From Alphaproteobacteria bacterium (lineage in GTDB: Bacteria > Pseudomonadota > Alphaproteobacteria > Micavibrionales > Micavibrionaceae): a stretch of 10,514 nt of DNA. The notes under the pieces were generated by a model. That model was not told the origin of the DNA, made no database searches, and saw only the letters and a program-made list of their open reading frames with translations. Of the stretch, positions 8,681 through 10,514 are shown piece after piece. Every line of letters starts with the position of its first letter. Position 1 is the first letter of the stretch. Made by a program: the position numbers and the translations under genes. The stretch is from positions 1-10,514 of the forward strand of contig DAOWDF010000255.1 of assembly GCA_030639165.1 (NCBI GenBank), given 5' to 3'.

Positions 8681-9520
8681 TTAATTCGCTAAAGCACTTA
8701 GCTTAACATCACCGATAACAGCATCATTAGATGAAAATTCTAGCTTAGCTCTCTCCGTCCAAGCCTTAAATTCTTCCTTAGTAACAGCGTGGATTTCAAT
8801 TGGCATATAGCTATGATCTTTACCGCAAATCTCAGAACATTGGCCGTAATATACCCCTGGGCGATCAATACGGAACCATGTCTCGTTTGTACGCATAGGC
8901 ACGGCGTCAATTTTTACGCCAAATGCAGGAATAGCCCATGCGTGAATAACATCATTAGCAGTCACCAAAATCGCTATATCCGTTTCAACAGGTAAAACAA
9001 CTACATTGTCAGTTGACAGCAACCTTTTCTGATCGCCTTCAATATCCTCATCAGCAACCATACGTGAATCAAATGAAATTCCGTCATTATCAGGGTACTC
9101 ATAACCCCAATACCATTGATATCCCGTAATCTTCAAGGTCATCTCTGGTGATGTAACACGATCATTTTTATAAAGAACTTTAAATGATGGCACCGCGATA
9201 ATAATAAGTATAACAATCGGAATAACTGTCCAGATTACTTCAAGTAAAACATTATGTGTGACTTTGGATGGCACCTTATTAACATGGCGGTTATAGCGCA
9301 CAACAACAAATATAAGCAGCAAAGTAACAAATATTGTTATTGCCGTTATAATAATCATCAACATATCATGAAAATCTTGAATTCTATCTGCAGATGAAGA
9401 GGCCGCAGGCTGCATGCCTAATGCCCAATCAACAGGAGCGCCCGCAAATGCCGGAGCAGCAACCACAGAAACCAGACCTAGAAACGCTGCAAATACTGCA
9501 AAAAATACATGTTTTTTCAT
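8681..9520 (-). CDS. coxB: Cytochrome c oxidase subunit II (CuA)
   Basis: A 279-residue precursor of the subunit that accepts electrons from cytochrome c. The signal peptide is 1-26 (MKKHVFF..., cleavage AFA|G). Two membrane helices follow (about 52-75 and 91-113), the second beginning with E94, which corresponds to the glutamate at the K-channel entrance. The periplasmic cupredoxin domain has the aromatic GYQWYWGYEYP (133-143), which is the electron entry region, and a complete CuA site: H193, C228, E230, C232, H236 and M239 (CSEICGKDHSYM). No cytochrome c domain is fused to the C-terminus, so this is aa3 rather than caa3 type. The frame is open to 9616, but the signal peptide starts at the ATG at 9520, which is taken as the start; its ribosome binding site is weak (AAAAAG). 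It is the first gene of the cox cluster. Confidence 0.97.
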   Translation of the reverse strand: MKKHVFFAVFAAFLGLVSVVAAPAFAGAPVDWALGMQPAASSSADRIQDFHDMLMIIITAITIFVTLLLIFVVVRYNRHVNKVPSKVTHNVLLEVIWTVIPIVILIIIAVPSFKVLYKNDRVTSPEMTLKITGYQWYWGYEYPDNDGISFDSRMVADEDIEGDQKRLLSTDNVVVLPVETDIAILVTANDVIHAWAIPAFGVKIDAVPMRTNETWFRIDRPGVYYGQCSEICGKDHSYMPIEIHAVTKEEFKAWTERAKLEFSSNDAVIGDVKLSALAN

Positions 9521-9546
9521 TATAAAATCTTTTTGTTCTCTAAGTA

Positions 9547-9576
9547 ATTTTATTGGGGCATAAAATAAACATACAA
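9547..9576 (-). promoter_or_regulatory. Possible sigma70-type promoter for the cox operon
   Basis: On the minus strand, TTGTAT (9576-9571) is followed by an 18-base spacer and TAAAAT (9552-9547), about 26 bases before the coxB ATG. The -10 matches 5 of 6 consensus bases but the -35 only 3 of 6. Other AT-rich hexamers in this 216-base gap would serve nearly as well, so only the general location of the promoter is credible. Confidence 0.25.
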
Positions 9577-9736
9577 ATACCCACCGACACAAAACCAGAT
9601 TTTTGGAATATAGCACTGAAAAAGCAACAATGAATAGGGTGATTCTTTTATTTTCCTATTAACTCACAGTTAACCAGCCCGCAAACCATGGTCTTGCCAA
9701 ATAAAATGCGTAAATCGCCTACACAAACTGCAAAAG

Positions 9737-10514
9737 TTAGGATGCTGTCCAGCCGCCATCAACCGTTAAATCAGTGCCGGTTATATTTTGCGCCACATCA
9801 GAACATAAGAACGCAACTATCCCTGCTATTTGCTCAGTAGTAACAAACTTCTTTGTCCACTGCGCCGCCAATAACACATCATTAACCACCTCTTCTTCAG
9901 TAATTCCACGCGCCTTCGCTGTATCAGCGATCTGATTTTCAACCAATGGAGTAAACACATATCCTGGACAAATAGCATTACATGTAATGTTTTCCCGTGC
10001 CACTTCCAGCGCTATAGTCTTTGTAAATCCAATAAGACCATGTTTAGCAGACACATATGCACTTTTATAAGGAGAGGCAACAAGCCCGTGAGCAGAGCAT
10101 ATATTTATAACTCGCCCCCACCCAGACTTCCTCATACCAGCGAGTGCTGCTCTAGTTGTATGAAACGCAGATGACAAACCAATCGCTATAATCGCATCCC
10201 ACTTTTCTGGCGGAAATTCTTCTATTGGCGCTACATGCTGAATTCCTGCATTATTTACCAAAATATCAATAGCGCCAAACCTATCCTCTGCGCACGCTAT
10301 CATGCCTGCAATTTCATCTGGCTTAGTCATATCAGCGCCATTATATATCGCGTTAACCCCATGATTCTCTAGAGATTTCCGTTCACTCTCGATTGCTTGT
10401 GCGTCACCAAATCCATTCATCACGATATTAACGCCCTGCTCTGCCAGCCCCTTTGCAATGCCAAGACCTATGCCGCTGGTTGACCCTGTTATTAACGCTG
10501 TTTTTCCCTGTAAA
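9737..10514 (-). CDS. bdhA: 3-hydroxybutyrate dehydrogenase, short-chain dehydrogenase family (5' end cut by window edge)
   Basis: An NAD-dependent enzyme that interconverts D-3-hydroxybutyrate and acetoacetate in poly-hydroxybutyrate and ketone-body metabolism. The frame is open to the right edge and gives 258 residues, starting LQGKTALITGSTSGIG; the codon cut at the edge cannot be ATG, so at least one or two residues are missing. In visible numbering: TGSTSGIG cofactor motif (9-16), NNAG (87-90), catalytic S140, Y153 and K157, and the substrate-contact residues Q92, H142, K150 and Q194 known from the Pseudomonas fragi enzyme. The block SAHGLVASPYKSAYVSAKHG and the terminal TVDGGWTAS-type end are specific to this subfamily. 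Oddly, the Asn of the N-S-Y-K tetrad is Gly112 (IAIGLSSAFH, codon GGT). It lies 216 bases upstream of coxB and is probably a separate unit. Confidence 0.93.
   Translation of the reverse strand, partial: LQGKTALITGSTSGIGLGIAKGLAEQGVNIVMNGFGDAQAIESERKSLENHGVNAIYNGADMTKPDEIAGMIACAEDRFGAIDILVNNAGIQHVAPIEEFPPEKWDAIIAIGLSSAFHTTRAALAGMRKSGWGRVINICSAHGLVASPYKSAYVSAKHGLIGFTKTIALEVARENITCNAICPGYVFTPLVENQIADTAKARGITEEEVVNDVLLAAQWTKKFVTTEQIAGIVAFLCSDVAQNITGTDLTVDGGWTAS

Noticed and set aside
9521..9616. 32-codon upstream extension of CoxB
   Set aside because: A clean signal peptide starts at the ATG at 9520; the extension would bury it.
9659..9673. Inverted repeat TTAACT-CAC-AGTTAA after the 3-hydroxybutyrate dehydrogenase gene as a terminator
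   Set aside because: Only a 6 base-pair AT-rich stem with no U-tract on either side; such stems are expected by chance in this composition.

Overview
The window is a cytochrome c oxidase (aa3-type, complex IV) gene cluster from an AT-rich alphaproteobacterium. Every supported gene lies on the minus strand, so transcription runs from the right edge to the left. The assignment to Alphaproteobacteria rests on the order coxB-coxA-ctaB-coxF-ctaG-coxC-DUF983-surf1, which is characteristic of that class, on an IalB-family gene, and on a BdhA-type 3-hydroxybutyrate dehydrogenase. G+C is low by eye (around 40%), and A/T is preferred at third codon positions. The genus cannot be named from this stretch.

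Right edge (9737-10514): a 3-hydroxybutyrate dehydrogenase gene that runs off the window and lacks only its first few codons. Then 216 bases without a gene, which should hold the cox promoter.

Core operon (2497-9520): coxB (subunit II, CuA) and coxA (subunit I, heme a, heme a3-CuB); ctaB (heme O synthase, making the heme A precursor); a 38-residue CoxF-like membrane protein overlapping the end of ctaB; a 199-residue predicted exported protein that I do not recognise; ctaG (Cox11, copper delivery to CuB); coxC (subunit III); a DUF983 zinc-ribbon membrane protein; and surf1 (heme A insertion). Together these encode the three core subunits plus heme and copper assembly factors. Heme A synthase (ctaA) and Sco/PCuAC copper chaperones are not in the window. 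A 64-base structured element resembling a dispersed palindromic repeat lies between coxC and DUF983.

Left part (211-2392): an exported IalB-family protein and a membrane-anchored M23 metallopeptidase that starts with TTG behind a good ribosome binding site. These are envelope functions and probably form separate transcription units. In bases 1-210 I see only AT-rich sequence after the peptidase gene, with no supportable gene.

Points most worth a second look: the unrecognised exported protein inside the cox operon, a periplasmic loop insertion of about 20 residues in CoxA, the structured element at 3605-3668, and a Gly at the usual catalytic Asn position of the 3-hydroxybutyrate dehydrogenase.
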